A DNA stretch of 64,000 bases from Prevotella sp. khp7 (GTDB lineage: Bacteria; Bacteroidota; Bacteroidia; Bacteroidales; Bacteroidaceae), in assembly GCF_900109055.1 (NCBI RefSeq), contig NZ_FOIV01000001.1, positions 416,682-480,681 on the forward strand, read 5' to 3'. The translations under genes and the position numbers were made by a program. Every line of letters starts with the position of its first letter. Within the stretch, counting starts at the first letter, position 1. This document shows positions 53,730 to 62,077 of this stretch, one piece after another. The notes beneath the pieces were generated by a model, which was not told the DNA's origin, did no database searches, and worked only from the letters and a program-made list of their open reading frames with translations.

Positions 53730-55798
53730 ATTTTCTTCAACACGACTGCTGAACGTGCGGGGATATAGAGTTTCAGCCACTCTTTCCTTTCCTTGACGTA
53801 AAGCGGATCGTAGTTAGTAAAATGCGTAACGGTATCATCGGCAAAGCCATTACCGCCGAAGTCCTTCGAGTCGGTGTTCAGCACAACCTGATAACTGCCA
53901 GTAGGCACCAGGAAGCCATAGTCGGTATAACTACGTGTCGGCGAGAAGTTGAACACAAAGACGAGGTCGCCCCTCATAAAGCAGAGTACCTGGTCGCCAT
54001 CGTCGTGCCAGATTTCTGTCACAGGTGTGTTCTGGAAGTTGCGCACACTCTTGATAGTCTTCAGCATCTCGCGGTCGAAGTCGCCCAACCAATGATAGCA
54101 GAGATCCTTGTTGTCCACGAGGTTCCACTGTCGACGGGCATACTTATAACTCCAGCCATTACCCTCACGCGGGAAGTCGATCCACTCAGGATGTCCGAAC
54201 TCGTTACCCATGAAGTTCAGATAGCCACCGTTAATAGCAGCTACCGTCACCAGACGGATCATCTTATGCAGGGCGATACCACGCTGGGCAATATCGTTCA
54301 CGTCTTTCTTTGCGAAGTGCCAATACATATCGGCATCTATAAGTCGGAAGATGATGGTCTTGTCGCCGACCAGCGCCTGATCGTGACTCTCACAATATGA
54401 GATAGTCTTCTCGTCGGGACGACGGTTCTTAACCTCCCAGAAGATGGAGCACACGTTGATGTCCTCATCGCGCACCTCTTTTATGGTTTTAATCCAGTAG
54501 TCGGGAATATTCATCGCCATGCGGTAGTCGAAGCCATAGCCGCCATCCTCGAACTTAGCTGCGAGTCCGGGCATACCCGATACCTCTTCGGCAATAGTGA
54601 TGGCGTTAGGATTCACCTCGTGTATCAGCTTATTAGCCAGCGTAAGATAGCAGATGGCGTTATCGTCCTCGTGTCCGTTGAAGTAGTCACCATAACCTCC
54701 GAAAGCCTCGCCCAATCCATGCGAGTAATACAACATCGAAGTCACGCCATCGAAACGGAAGCCGTCGAAATGGAACTCTTCGAGCCAGTATTTGCAGTTT
54801 GAGAGCAGGAAGTGAAGCACTTCGTCCTTACCATAGTCAAAGCAGAGCGAATCCCACGCGGGATGCTCATGACGGTCGCCAGGATAGAAGAACTGGTTCG
54901 GATCGCCAGCCAGATTGCCCAAGCCCTCAATCTCATTCTTCACGGCGTGGGAATGTACGATATCCATAATCACGGCTACACCGTTCTTGTGGGCGGTATC
55001 GATAAGTTCCTTCAGCTCCTCAGGCGTGCCGAAACGGCTTGAAGGCGCAAAGAACGATGATACATGATAGCCGAACGAGCCATAATAAGGATGCTCTTGA
55101 ATAGCCATCACCTGAATGCAGTTATAACCATCCTTGATAACACGTGGCAACACGTTATCCTTAAACTCCTTATAGGTACCCACCTTCTCGGCATCCTGTC
55201 CCATACCTACATGGCACTCATAAATGAGCAACGGATTCTTCTTTGGTTTAAAGGACTTCTTCTGGAACTCATAACTGTTCTCCGGGTTCCACACCTGAGC
55301 AGAGAATATTTTGGTATTCTCATCCTGCACCACACGGCGGCACCAAGCGGGAATACGTTCTCCCTCTCCTCCATTCCACTTTACCTTCATTTTGTAAAGC
55401 TGACCATGCTTCAGGGCTTTTTCGCTCAGTTTCAGTTCCCAGTTACCCGTACCCTCGATGCGCTTGCAACGGTACTTCTCGTTTTCCTGCCAATTGTTAA
55501 AGTCGCCAACCAGATAAATATCGGTAGCGTTAGGCGCCCACTCGCGGAACACCCAGCCTTTAGCCAACTTATGCAGACCGAAGTAGAGATGACCAGAAGC
55601 AAACTGGCTGAGGGTTTTCCTGCCATTCTGTGTCAGCTGGTTCATCTTCCAGATGGCATGGTCATGCCGCCCACGGATAGCCCCTTCGAAAGGTTCCAGC
55701 CACGAGTCGTTACGTACCAAGCCGATATGTTCGGGTTCTTTCTGAGCTGCCGCCTTTTTCACTGCGGCCTTTTTCTTTGTGTCTTTTTTTGTTGTCAT
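53726..55798 (-). CDS. glgB: 1,4-alpha-glucan branching enzyme
   Basis: 690 residues. Introduces alpha-1,6 branches into glycogen. A Lys/Ala-rich N-terminal tail (~1-20) is followed by CBM48 (FREWAPNATDIYLVGDFNNWQ) and a GH13 catalytic barrel with the nucleophile region GFRFDGVTSMLYYSHG, the acid ITIAEEVSGMPGL and the SHDQALVGDKT motif, then a C-terminal beta domain (DLVFVFNFSP). The layout is that of the eukaryote-like GlgB (GBE1-type), common in Bacteroidota. Starts 28 bp after the DUF386 gene. Confidence 0.95.
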   Translation of the reverse strand: MTTKKDTKKKAAVKKAAAQKEPEHIGLVRNDSWLEPFEGAIRGRHDHAIWKMNQLTQNGRKTLSQFASGHLYFGLHKLAKGWVFREWAPNATDIYLVGDFNNWQENEKYRCKRIEGTGNWELKLSEKALKHGQLYKMKVKWNGGEGERIPAWCRRVVQDENTKIFSAQVWNPENSYEFQKKSFKPKKNPLLIYECHVGMGQDAEKVGTYKEFKDNVLPRVIKDGYNCIQVMAIQEHPYYGSFGYHVSSFFAPSSRFGTPEELKELIDTAHKNGVAVIMDIVHSHAVKNEIEGLGNLAGDPNQFFYPGDRHEHPAWDSLCFDYGKDEVLHFLLSNCKYWLEEFHFDGFRFDGVTSMLYYSHGLGEAFGGYGDYFNGHEDDNAICYLTLANKLIHEVNPNAITIAEEVSGMPGLAAKFEDGGYGFDYRMAMNIPDYWIKTIKEVRDEDINVCSIFWEVKNRRPDEKTISYCESHDQALVGDKTIIFRLIDADMYWHFAKKDVNDIAQRGIALHKMIRLVTVAAINGGYLNFMGNEFGHPEWIDFPREGNGWSYKYARRQWNLVDNKDLCYHWLGDFDREMLKTIKSVRNFQNTPVTEIWHDDGDQVLCFMRGDLVFVFNFSPTRSYTDYGFLVPTGSYQVVLNTDSKDFGGNGFADDTVTHFTNYDPLYVKERKEWLKLYIPARSAVVLKKI

Positions 55799-55826
55799 AG
55801 TTTTAATGTTTTTAGCCCCTTATGCT

Positions 55827-56273
55827 TTATGCCTTCACCTTAAAGATGGCCTTCCTGATTTCAGGTTCATCCGTAATACAGGGAGCATGCCCATCCTGTG
55901 GGAAGAATATGGCAAACTGTCCGGGATTAACGGTGACATAAGTCTGAGGCTTCGTGTCGCCGTACTTCGTAATATCCTTCTCTGTGTTATATTCAAAGTC
56001 TGGCAAATCACACAAAGGCGTATAACCGAATGTCTCCGCACAGGAAATAGGTATCTGAATATCAATCATCTCGATATGAGTCTCTAAGAAAGCAGCCTCT
56101 TTACTGCGACCCGCAGCTACTTGAAGATTCATAAACAGATCCTTATCCTTGATAGGATATTTGCCTGCCTCCAAAGTCTGGATATCATGACTGTTCAGAA
56201 ATTCTATCACATCGGTGAACAATGGGTTCAGAGCCGCATATTTGTTTAAATTGTCAAGTGTATCAATGATCAT
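55827..56273 (-). CDS. YhcH/YjgK/YiaL-family protein (DUF386)
   Basis: 148 residues, small cupin-like beta-barrel protein. Family hallmarks: MIIDTLDNLNKYAALNP at the start, LETHIEMIDIQIPISCAETFGY in the middle and the metal-binding-like FAIFFPQDGHAP near the end. Members are linked to sugar (sialic acid, galactose) metabolism, but the biochemical role is not settled. Lies between the MORN gene (35-bp gap) and glgB (28-bp gap), same strand. Confidence 0.88.
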   Translation of the reverse strand: MIIDTLDNLNKYAALNPLFTDVIEFLNSHDIQTLEAGKYPIKDKDLFMNLQVAAGRSKEAAFLETHIEMIDIQIPISCAETFGYTPLCDLPDFEYNTEKDITKYGDTKPQTYVTVNPGQFAIFFPQDGHAPCITDEPEIRKAIFKVKA

Positions 56274-56308
56274 AACGATTAATATTTTTAAGTTGCTGTT
56301 TTTAACTT

Positions 56309-57427
56309 TTATCTCACCTGTCTGTGTCCTCGGGTATAGTTGCCCTGTGCCTTGATGTTGCCATTACGGTCTTTTTCTACGAAACGTCCGTCGCGAACAT
56401 CATCTACATAGGTACCTTCAAAGCGGTTGCCGTCTTTATCTTCCTCAATGGCAGCACCGTTTCGTTTACCGTTTTTATATTCGCCCTTATATTTGGCGCC
56501 GTCGGCATAACGCACGATACATTCGCCGTGAGGCTGCCCGCCCTTGAACATCCCCTCTACGGTGTCACCGTTCTTCTTAGTCAGCTTGCCGCGGCCATCC
56601 TGCTTGTCGGCCTTCCACTGTCCCACATAGCTGTCGCCGCTTTTCCATACAAAGGTGCCCTGTCCGTGCTTATCGCCGTTCTGAAACTGCCCTGTATACT
56701 TGTCGCCGTTAGCATATCGGAAGATGCCTGAGCCGGTTCGCTCTCCACGAACATAATCGCCCTCATACACATCACCATTCTGGAACTTATAGATACCGCG
56801 GCCATTCATCTCGTCGTCGAGCCACTGACCGATATATACGTCGCCGTTAGCATACTTGAAGGTGCCCCTTCCTGAGCACATGTTCTCCTTCCAGTCGCCG
56901 TCATACGTCGAGCCGTCGCCCCAGTCAAAGAAACCTTTGCCGTTCTTCTTGTCGTTCACCCATTCACCACGGTAGAAGGCACCGCTTGCAAAGGTATATA
57001 CCCCCTTGCCCGAGCGTTTGTCCTGCTTCCACTCGCCGTCATACTTATCGCCGTTGAAGTAGTACATGATACCATGTCCGTGCTGATAGTCACGAAACCA
57101 CAAGCCCTCATAGCGGTTGTTGTTTGAGAAGTAGTAGGTTCCACGCCCATGCTGCTGATCCTGGAACCATTCTCCCTCGTATTTCTCTCCGTCGAAGAAT
57201 GTATATGTGCCAAAGCCCTGTCGCTTGCCTTTCACATACTCACCCTCATACATATTACCATTCTTATAGCTGGCCTTACCCTTACCGTGAGGCTTGCCCA
57301 TCATCATCTCCCCTTGGTACTGCCCGCCGTCCTTTGTAGCTACCGATCCGAGGGTGATTTTCTGTGCGCCCGCCATAACAGGCATCAGCGCAAATAATAA
57401 AGTAGTGGTATATAATCTTATTCGCAT
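56309..57427 (-). CDS. Exported MORN-repeat protein
   Basis: 372 residues. Signal peptide MRIRLYTTTLLFALMPVMAGA, then 14 consecutive MORN repeats of 23 residues from about residue 36 to the end (pattern YxGEWxxxxxxGxGxYxxxNGDx). MORN arrays are elongated beta structures that bind lipids or proteins. There is no catalytic partner domain. First gene of the transcript that continues with DUF386, glgB and the DUF6057-like gene; the last three repeats are more divergent. Confidence 0.9.
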   Translation of the reverse strand: MRIRLYTTTLLFALMPVMAGAQKITLGSVATKDGGQYQGEMMMGKPHGKGKASYKNGNMYEGEYVKGKRQGFGTYTFFDGEKYEGEWFQDQQHGRGTYYFSNNNRYEGLWFRDYQHGHGIMYYFNGDKYDGEWKQDKRSGKGVYTFASGAFYRGEWVNDKKNGKGFFDWGDGSTYDGDWKENMCSGRGTFKYANGDVYIGQWLDDEMNGRGIYKFQNGDVYEGDYVRGERTGSGIFRYANGDKYTGQFQNGDKHGQGTFVWKSGDSYVGQWKADKQDGRGKLTKKNGDTVEGMFKGGQPHGECIVRYADGAKYKGEYKNGKRNGAAIEEDKDGNRFEGTYVDDVRDGRFVEKDRNGNIKAQGNYTRGHRQVR

Positions 57428-57456
57428 TGTTGTCTCTCTTGTTTTTAATTATTTTG

Positions 57457-57488
57457 CAAAAATAGGCATTTTTCCCGAAGTCAGCAAA
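57457..57488 (-). promoter_or_regulatory. Promoter of the MORN-glgB operon (TTTG-N20-TATTTTTG)
   Basis: TTTG at 57485-57488, 20 bp, TATTTTTG at 57457-57464 on the minus strand, 29 bp before the ATG. Confidence 0.8.
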
Positions 57489-57532
57489 TAATCTAAAACT
57501 ATTTTATATGTTTTTACGTTTTCATCGTAAAA

Positions 57533-57564
57533 TTTGGTTTTCTTCTCACTTATTCGTATCTTTG
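57533..57564 (+). promoter_or_regulatory. kdsB promoter (TTTG-N21-TATCTTTG)
   Basis: TTTG (57533-57536), then TATCTTTG (57557-57564). The 20 bases 57547-57566 are identical to the riboswitch promoter at 1632-1651. The ATG follows after eight bases. Confidence 0.8.
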
Positions 57565-57572
57565 CAGCCGTT

Positions 57573-58313
57573 ATGAAGTTTATGGCTATTATCCCTGCCC
57601 GCTACGCTTCTACGCGCTTTCCGGGCAAACCGCTGGCAGTTCTCGGCGGAAAGACTGTCATTCAGAGAGTATATGAGCAGGTGAGCAGTCTGCTCGACGA
57701 AGTATATGTGGCTACCGACGACGAGCGTATCTTCGAGTGTGTGGAGTCGTTTGGCGGACGAGCCGTCATGACCCGCGCCGACCACAAGAGCGGCACCGAC
57801 CGTATAGAGGAAGCGGCCGAGAAAATCGGCTCTGATGCCGATGTCATCATCAACGTACAGGGCGACGAGCCATTCATCCAGGCGTCGCAGATCACCACGC
57901 TCATGCAGCTCTTCGATGCCCCCGAGACTCAGATCGGCACCCTCGGCAAGCCTTTCGACTCGATAGAGGCGGTAGAGAATCCCAACTCGCCCAAGATTGT
58001 CACCGACAATCGTGGTTTCGCTCTCTACTTCAGCCGCAGCGTCATACCATATATAAGAGGTATAGAGCCTGCCGACTGGTTTGGCCAGTATCCCTTCCTA
58101 AAACACCTGGGCGTTTATGCCTATCGGCGTGAGGTACTGAAAGAGGTGACCCAACTGCCACAGAGCAGCCTTGAGAAAGCCGAGAGTCTGGAACAGCTGC
58201 GCTGGTTGCAGAACGGCTATCGCATCCGTGTAGGTCTCACCGACATTGAGACCGTAGGCATCGACACCCCCGAGGACCTCGCCCGTGCCGAGGCTTTCCT
58301 CGCCAAGCAATAA
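57573..58313 (+). CDS. kdsB: 3-deoxy-manno-octulosonate cytidylyltransferase
   Basis: 246 residues from ATG 57573 (MKFMAIIPARYASTRFPGKPL); the longer frame from 57534 overlaps the promoter. Makes CMP-Kdo from CTP and Kdo for lipopolysaccharide core synthesis. Nucleotide-binding IPARYASTRFPGKPLAVLGGKT and the motifs VYVATDDERI, NVQGDEPFI and FLKHLGVYAYRREVL are conserved, and the length is normal. The opposite gene dnaJ shares its terminator. Confidence 0.96.
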   Translation: MKFMAIIPARYASTRFPGKPLAVLGGKTVIQRVYEQVSSLLDEVYVATDDERIFECVESFGGRAVMTRADHKSGTDRIEEAAEKIGSDADVIINVQGDEPFIQASQITTLMQLFDAPETQIGTLGKPFDSIEAVENPNSPKIVTDNRGFALYFSRSVIPYIRGIEPADWFGQYPFLKHLGVYAYRREVLKEVTQLPQSSLEKAESLEQLRWLQNGYRIRVGLTDIETVGIDTPEDLARAEAFLAKQ

Positions 58314-58317
58314 ACAA

Positions 58318-58353
58318 AAATGAAGGGAACGTCTTAACTCGTTCCCTTCATTT
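58318..58353. terminator. Shared terminator between kdsB and the DnaJ-like gene
   Basis: A 14-bp perfect stem (58318-58331 with 58340-58353), with T-runs on both sides. The minus-strand stop (58334-58336) lies in its loop. Confidence 0.88.
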
Positions 58354-59041
58354 GTCTTAGCAGTTCTTTCTGCTGTTCTGTCAGGTTGGTAGGCAATTTC
58401 ACCTGATAGGTTATAATCAGGTCGCCGAAAGTACCATCCCCCCGATCATAGCCTTTGCCTCTCAGTCGCACCTTCGTGCCTGGCTGTGTCTCAGGCTTGA
58501 TTTTCATCTTCACTTTCTGGCCATTCGACAGGGTGAGCATCACTTCACCACCCAGCAGCGCTGTATACAGGTCGATGCTCACGTTGGCATTCATCTCGCC
58601 CGAATACGTACGTGGCTGTCTGCCAAAACCAGAACCGCCCGACGAGAAACCTTGGAACCCGCCGAAGCCGCCGCCCTGATGCCCCTTACGCCCAAAGAGA
58701 TTCTCAAAGAAATCGCTAAAGCCACCACCACCCGAGAAACTCGAGAAGTCGAAACCGCCAAACGGATTGCCGCCCGCCTGACCGCCGCCATAGCCGCCAG
58801 CACCGAAGGCATCGGCCTGACGCCACTGTTCGCCATACTGGTCGTACTTGGCACGCTTCTCAGGATCGCCAATCACATCATAGGCCTCCTGCAAAGCCTG
58901 GAACTTAGCCTGAGCCTTGGGGTCGTCGGGATGCAAGTCGGGGTGAAACTGTTTGGCTCGTTTCAAGTATGCCTTCTTCACATCCTTATGTGCTATCGTC
59001 TTATCTACGCCTAAAATCTTGTAATAGTCTATAAATGCCAT
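58334..59041 (-). CDS. DnaJ-like co-chaperone (J domain plus C-terminal substrate domain, no zinc finger)
   Basis: 235 residues. The J domain (1-~68) has the HPD motif (33-35), which stimulates the Hsp70 ATPase. Then a Gly/Phe-rich linker (GAGGYGGGQAGGNPFGG, SGGGGFSDFF; ~80-140) and a single DnaJ C-terminal beta domain (NVSIDLYTALLGGEVMLTL, KIKPETQPGTKVRLRGKGY). The zinc finger of true DnaJ and the second C-terminal subdomain are absent, so it is CbpA-like but short. It has an unusually strong Shine-Dalgarno sequence. Confidence 0.85.
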   Translation of the reverse strand: MAFIDYYKILGVDKTIAHKDVKKAYLKRAKQFHPDLHPDDPKAQAKFQALQEAYDVIGDPEKRAKYDQYGEQWRQADAFGAGGYGGGQAGGNPFGGFDFSSFSGGGGFSDFFENLFGRKGHQGGGFGGFQGFSSGGSGFGRQPRTYSGEMNANVSIDLYTALLGGEVMLTLSNGQKVKMKIKPETQPGTKVRLRGKGYDRGDGTFGDLIITYQVKLPTNLTEQQKELLRQMKGTS

Positions 59042-59049
59042 AATCTTAT

Positions 59050-59056
59050 CCTCCTT
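59050..59056 (-). promoter_or_regulatory. Strong Shine-Dalgarno (AAGGAGG) before the DnaJ-like gene
   Basis: AAGGAGG on the minus strand, 8 bases before the ATG and in non-coding DNA. Bacteroidota genes rarely carry it, because their ribosomes hide the anti-Shine-Dalgarno. Confidence 0.65.
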
Positions 59057-59103
59057 ACTTCTAATCTATTTGCATTAAAAATACAGCAAAAACCATGCCG
59101 ATA

Positions 59104-59135
59104 TTTGCTCATCACAGTTTTTTTTCGTAATTTTG
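59104..59135 (+). promoter_or_regulatory. Promoter of the nucleotidase-nudC operon (TTTG-N20-TAATTTTG)
   Basis: TTTG (59104-59107), 20 bp, CG-TAATTTTG-C (59128-59135), 26 bp before ATG 59162. Confidence 0.8.
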
Positions 59136-59161
59136 CCCCCCATAATAATATAATAGGAATC

Positions 59162-60928
59162 ATGAGACAATACATTTTCATATTTTTCGCTATGCTAGCA
59201 ACCACGCTTCCTGTCTCGGCAAAAGGCACGAAGACTGTCAAGATGAAAGTCATCGAGACCAGCGACGTTCACGGCCACTTCTTCCCATGGGACTTTATGG
59301 AGGGCCGTCCCATCAAGGGTACGCTAACCCGTGCAAACACCTATGTCAAGAAGCAGCGCGAGCTCTACGGAAAGAACAACCTGCTGCTCATCGACAATGG
59401 CGACATCCTGCAGGGGCAGCCCTGTGTCTATTGGACAAACTACGTGATGCCCGAAGACGAGAATCTGGCCGCCCAGGTGATCAACTATATGCAGTACGAC
59501 GCCGAGACCGTGGGCAACCACGACGTTGAGCCCGGCCATAAGGTCTACGACAAATGGATTCGCGAGGTGCGCTGCCCGCTGCTGGGAGCCAACATCGTGA
59601 AGGAAGACCGCAAGAACGCCGAGGCCAACCCCAAGAACATCTATACGGGGCTTCAGCCCTACTCCGTCCACTATGTCGACGGGGCGAAGATTGTCATCAT
59701 CGGCATGCTCACCCCTGCTATTCCCAACTGGCTCAACAAGTCCATCTGGAAAGGCATTGAGTTTGAAGAGATGGTAAGCTGTGCCCGTAAATGGGTGAAG
59801 TATGTCAAGGAGAACGAGCAGCCCGACCTGATATTCGGCCTCTTCCACTCGGGATTCAACGGCGGCATCAAGACCGACGAGTACGAGGAAGACGCCACCG
59901 AGTCTGTGGCCCGCGAAGTACCGGGATTCGATATCATCTTCTTCGGCCACGACCATCTGGTACATAACAAATGGGTCACCAACACCGAGGGCCGGCAGGT
60001 GCTCTGCATCGACCCCAGCTGCTACGTTAAGAACGTGGCCGAAGCAGAGATCACACTTCAGTTCAAGAAGGGCAAGCTTGTGAGCAAGGATATCAAAGGT
60101 ACCATCGTAAACGTAGAAGACGAGGCCATCGACGACCAGATGCTCCAGCACTTCCAACCCGCCATCGACCAGGTGAAGACCTACGTGAACCGTAAGATAG
60201 GCCGCTTCGAACACCCCATCTATACCCGTGAGAGTTTTTTCGGCAACTCTGCCTTCACCGACCTCATCCACAACCTGCAGCTGAAGATCTCAGGTGCCGA
60301 CATATCCTTCAATGCCCCGCTGGCTTTCAACACAGTGATCAATGCCGGTAACGTCACTCAGGCCGACATGTTCAAGCTCTATCGTTTCGAAAACCTGATG
60401 TTCGTGCTCCGCATGACGGGCGAGGAAATCCGTAAGCATTTGGAATTCTCATACGGCATATGGGCCAACACGATGACATCGCCCGACGACCACGCCCTGC
60501 TGCTCAACGACGAGTCAACCGACGACCAGCAGCGCTTCGGATTCAAGTACTACACCTTCAACTTCGACTCCGCCGCTGGCATCGACTATGAGGTCGACCT
60601 CACCAAGCCTAGTGGGCAGAAGGTCAGAATCCTGCGCATGTCGAACGGCGACCCCTTCGACGAACACAAGTGGTACAAGGTGGTGATGAACAGCTATCGT
60701 GCCAACGGCGGCGGCGAGCTGCTCACACGCGGTGCTGGCATCCCTCAGGACTCGCTCGAGAGCCGTGTCATCTGGCATACCGACCTCGACCAGCGCCACT
60801 ACCTGACAGAGGAAATCAAGAAACAGGGTAGCATCGACCCGCAACCCAACCATAACTGGCGTTTCGTGCCCGAGGAGTGGGCAAAGCCCGCACTTGAGCG
60901 CGACCGCATACAACTGTTTGGAAAATGA
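59162..60928 (+). CDS. Exported 5'-nucleotidase / 2',3'-cyclic phosphodiesterase
   Basis: 588 residues from ATG 59162; a longer frame (59105) lies in the promoter. Signal peptide MRQYIFIFFAMLATTLPVSA. N-terminal metallophosphoesterase: ETSDVHGHF (metal ligands D and H), DNGDILQG, GNHDVEPG, GLFHSGFNGG and FGHDHLVH. C-terminal 5'-nucleotidase domain with NAPLAFNTVINAGNVTQADMFKLYRFEN read at ~385-412 and MNSYRANGGGELL. Works in the periplasm to release phosphate and nucleosides from nucleotides. Its stop overlaps nudC (ATGA). Confidence 0.9.
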   Translation: MRQYIFIFFAMLATTLPVSAKGTKTVKMKVIETSDVHGHFFPWDFMEGRPIKGTLTRANTYVKKQRELYGKNNLLLIDNGDILQGQPCVYWTNYVMPEDENLAAQVINYMQYDAETVGNHDVEPGHKVYDKWIREVRCPLLGANIVKEDRKNAEANPKNIYTGLQPYSVHYVDGAKIVIIGMLTPAIPNWLNKSIWKGIEFEEMVSCARKWVKYVKENEQPDLIFGLFHSGFNGGIKTDEYEEDATESVAREVPGFDIIFFGHDHLVHNKWVTNTEGRQVLCIDPSCYVKNVAEAEITLQFKKGKLVSKDIKGTIVNVEDEAIDDQMLQHFQPAIDQVKTYVNRKIGRFEHPIYTRESFFGNSAFTDLIHNLQLKISGADISFNAPLAFNTVINAGNVTQADMFKLYRFENLMFVLRMTGEEIRKHLEFSYGIWANTMTSPDDHALLLNDESTDDQQRFGFKYYTFNFDSAAGIDYEVDLTKPSGQKVRILRMSNGDPFDEHKWYKVVMNSYRANGGGELLTRGAGIPQDSLESRVIWHTDLDQRHYLTEEIKKQGSIDPQPNHNWRFVPEEWAKPALERDRIQLFGK

Positions 60929-61698
60929 AAACCTATTATTTCGTATTCTGTAAAGAAGACCTGCTGCTGGAGCGCCTCGCCGACGGCAGCTACACCATTC
61001 CCCTCGGAGAGGAACCGCCTACCGAGGTAAAACCCTGGACCCACCAGATGGACATCACACCCATGGCCGACGGCACACCCGTCATCACCTACCGCATCGA
61101 CAATCCCATCGTGGGCGATGAGCGCTTCGAGATGTGCCCCCTGCGCCAGAGCTACTATAAACTGCCCCGCCCGCTATATCTCAAGGGCGGTAAGTGTCAG
61201 GAACTGCTCTACTGGGACCAGAACACCAAGTACTGCGGCGTCTGCGGCGCTCCCATGCGCATGGACACCGACATCTCCAAGAAATGCACCCAGTGCGGCA
61301 AGGAGATATGGCCACAGCTGGCCACAGCCGTCATCGTGCTCATCCATAAGGGCGACGAGGTGCTGCTGGTGCGTGCCAAGAACTTCAAGCGCGACTTCTT
61401 CGGCCTTGTAGCTGGTTTCGTAGAGACTGGCGAGACCCTTGAAGAGGCAGTAGCGCGCGAAGCCCTTGAAGAGACAGGCGTCACCATCGGTAACATCCGC
61501 TACTTCGCCTCGCAGCCCTGGCCCTACCCCTGCGGCTTGATGGTAGGCTTCAACGCCGACTATATCAGCGGCGACATCCACCTCCAGGCCAGTGAGATTG
61601 CCAAGGGTGGCTGGTTCTGCAAGGATAATCTCCCCGACATCCCCGAGAAACTATCCATCGCACGCATGTTGCTCGACGCGTGGATAGAGGAGAAATAA
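60925..61698 (+). CDS. nudC: NAD+ diphosphatase / NAD-cap hydrolase NudC
   Basis: 257 residues. Cleaves NADH/NAD+ to NMN and AMP, and in E. coli removes NAD caps from RNA. Zinc ribbon CGVCGAPMRM...CTQCGKE, Nudix box GFVETGETLEEAVAREALEETGV and the NudC-specific SQPWPYPCGLMVGF just after it (usual form SQPWPFPxS). Translationally coupled to the nucleotidase gene by ATGA, which makes biochemical sense: nucleotide breakdown in two compartments. Confidence 0.92.
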   Translation: MKTYYFVFCKEDLLLERLADGSYTIPLGEEPPTEVKPWTHQMDITPMADGTPVITYRIDNPIVGDERFEMCPLRQSYYKLPRPLYLKGGKCQELLYWDQNTKYCGVCGAPMRMDTDISKKCTQCGKEIWPQLATAVIVLIHKGDEVLLVRAKNFKRDFFGLVAGFVETGETLEEAVAREALEETGVTIGNIRYFASQPWPYPCGLMVGFNADYISGDIHLQASEIAKGGWFCKDNLPDIPEKLSIARMLLDAWIEEK

Positions 61699-62043
61699 AA
61701 CAAACAAATACTTTAGATCAGTGTCAATGACAGGTGCTTCGTCCGACAGACGTAGGCATCTGTCATGGCATTCATTATCTCCTTGATTGCAATTTAAGTT
61801 ATATTACAAAGCAATTTAGACTAAATTGGTCAGCAAAATAGATTAAATTGGTCAGCAATTTAGTCTAAATTGCAATTAAAGAGATAGTATCTGTCAATAA
61901 GCGAGCCGTTCCATGCCAGGCAAAGCGCTATGATATGACAATGTCACAAACCACCTCATCAGTGCATGATACAACGTAGAAACGCCAAAGTGAATTAATC
62001 AACGGGCGCTTTATATTGATTCGGGTCATATAAGGGAAAAGAA
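61699..62043. other. Gene-free spacer with structured inverted repeats
   Basis: No plausible gene on either strand. Notable are a hairpin at 61728-61765 (10-bp stem with one G-T pair) and 61811-61873, where GCAATTTAGACTAAATTG recurs as its exact inverse complement and each arm is itself a palindrome, with the unit TAAATTGGTCAGCAA twice between them. TTAATCAACGGG at 61995-62006 is shared with 1600-1611. Confidence 0.6.
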
Positions 62044-62067
62044 ATCCCCGCTCGGTTGAGCGGGGAT
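62044..62067 (-). terminator. Terminator of the ugd-lipoprotein operon
   Basis: 10-bp perfect stem ATCCCCGCTC / GAGCGGGGAT with a 4-nt loop and a T-rich minus-strand tail, 10 bp after the stop. Confidence 0.85.
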
Positions 62068-62077
62068 AAACTGCTAT

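Noticed and set aside
52569..53780. Longer start (53780) for the DUF6057-like protein
   Set aside because: It would overlap glgB by 50 bp; the ATG at 53729 overlapping the glgB stop is a normal coupled start followed by a membrane-protein N-terminus.
59324..60271. 315-codon frame antisense to the nucleotidase
   Set aside because: The nucleotidase strand has all metal-binding motifs; the antisense translation has no recognisable domain.
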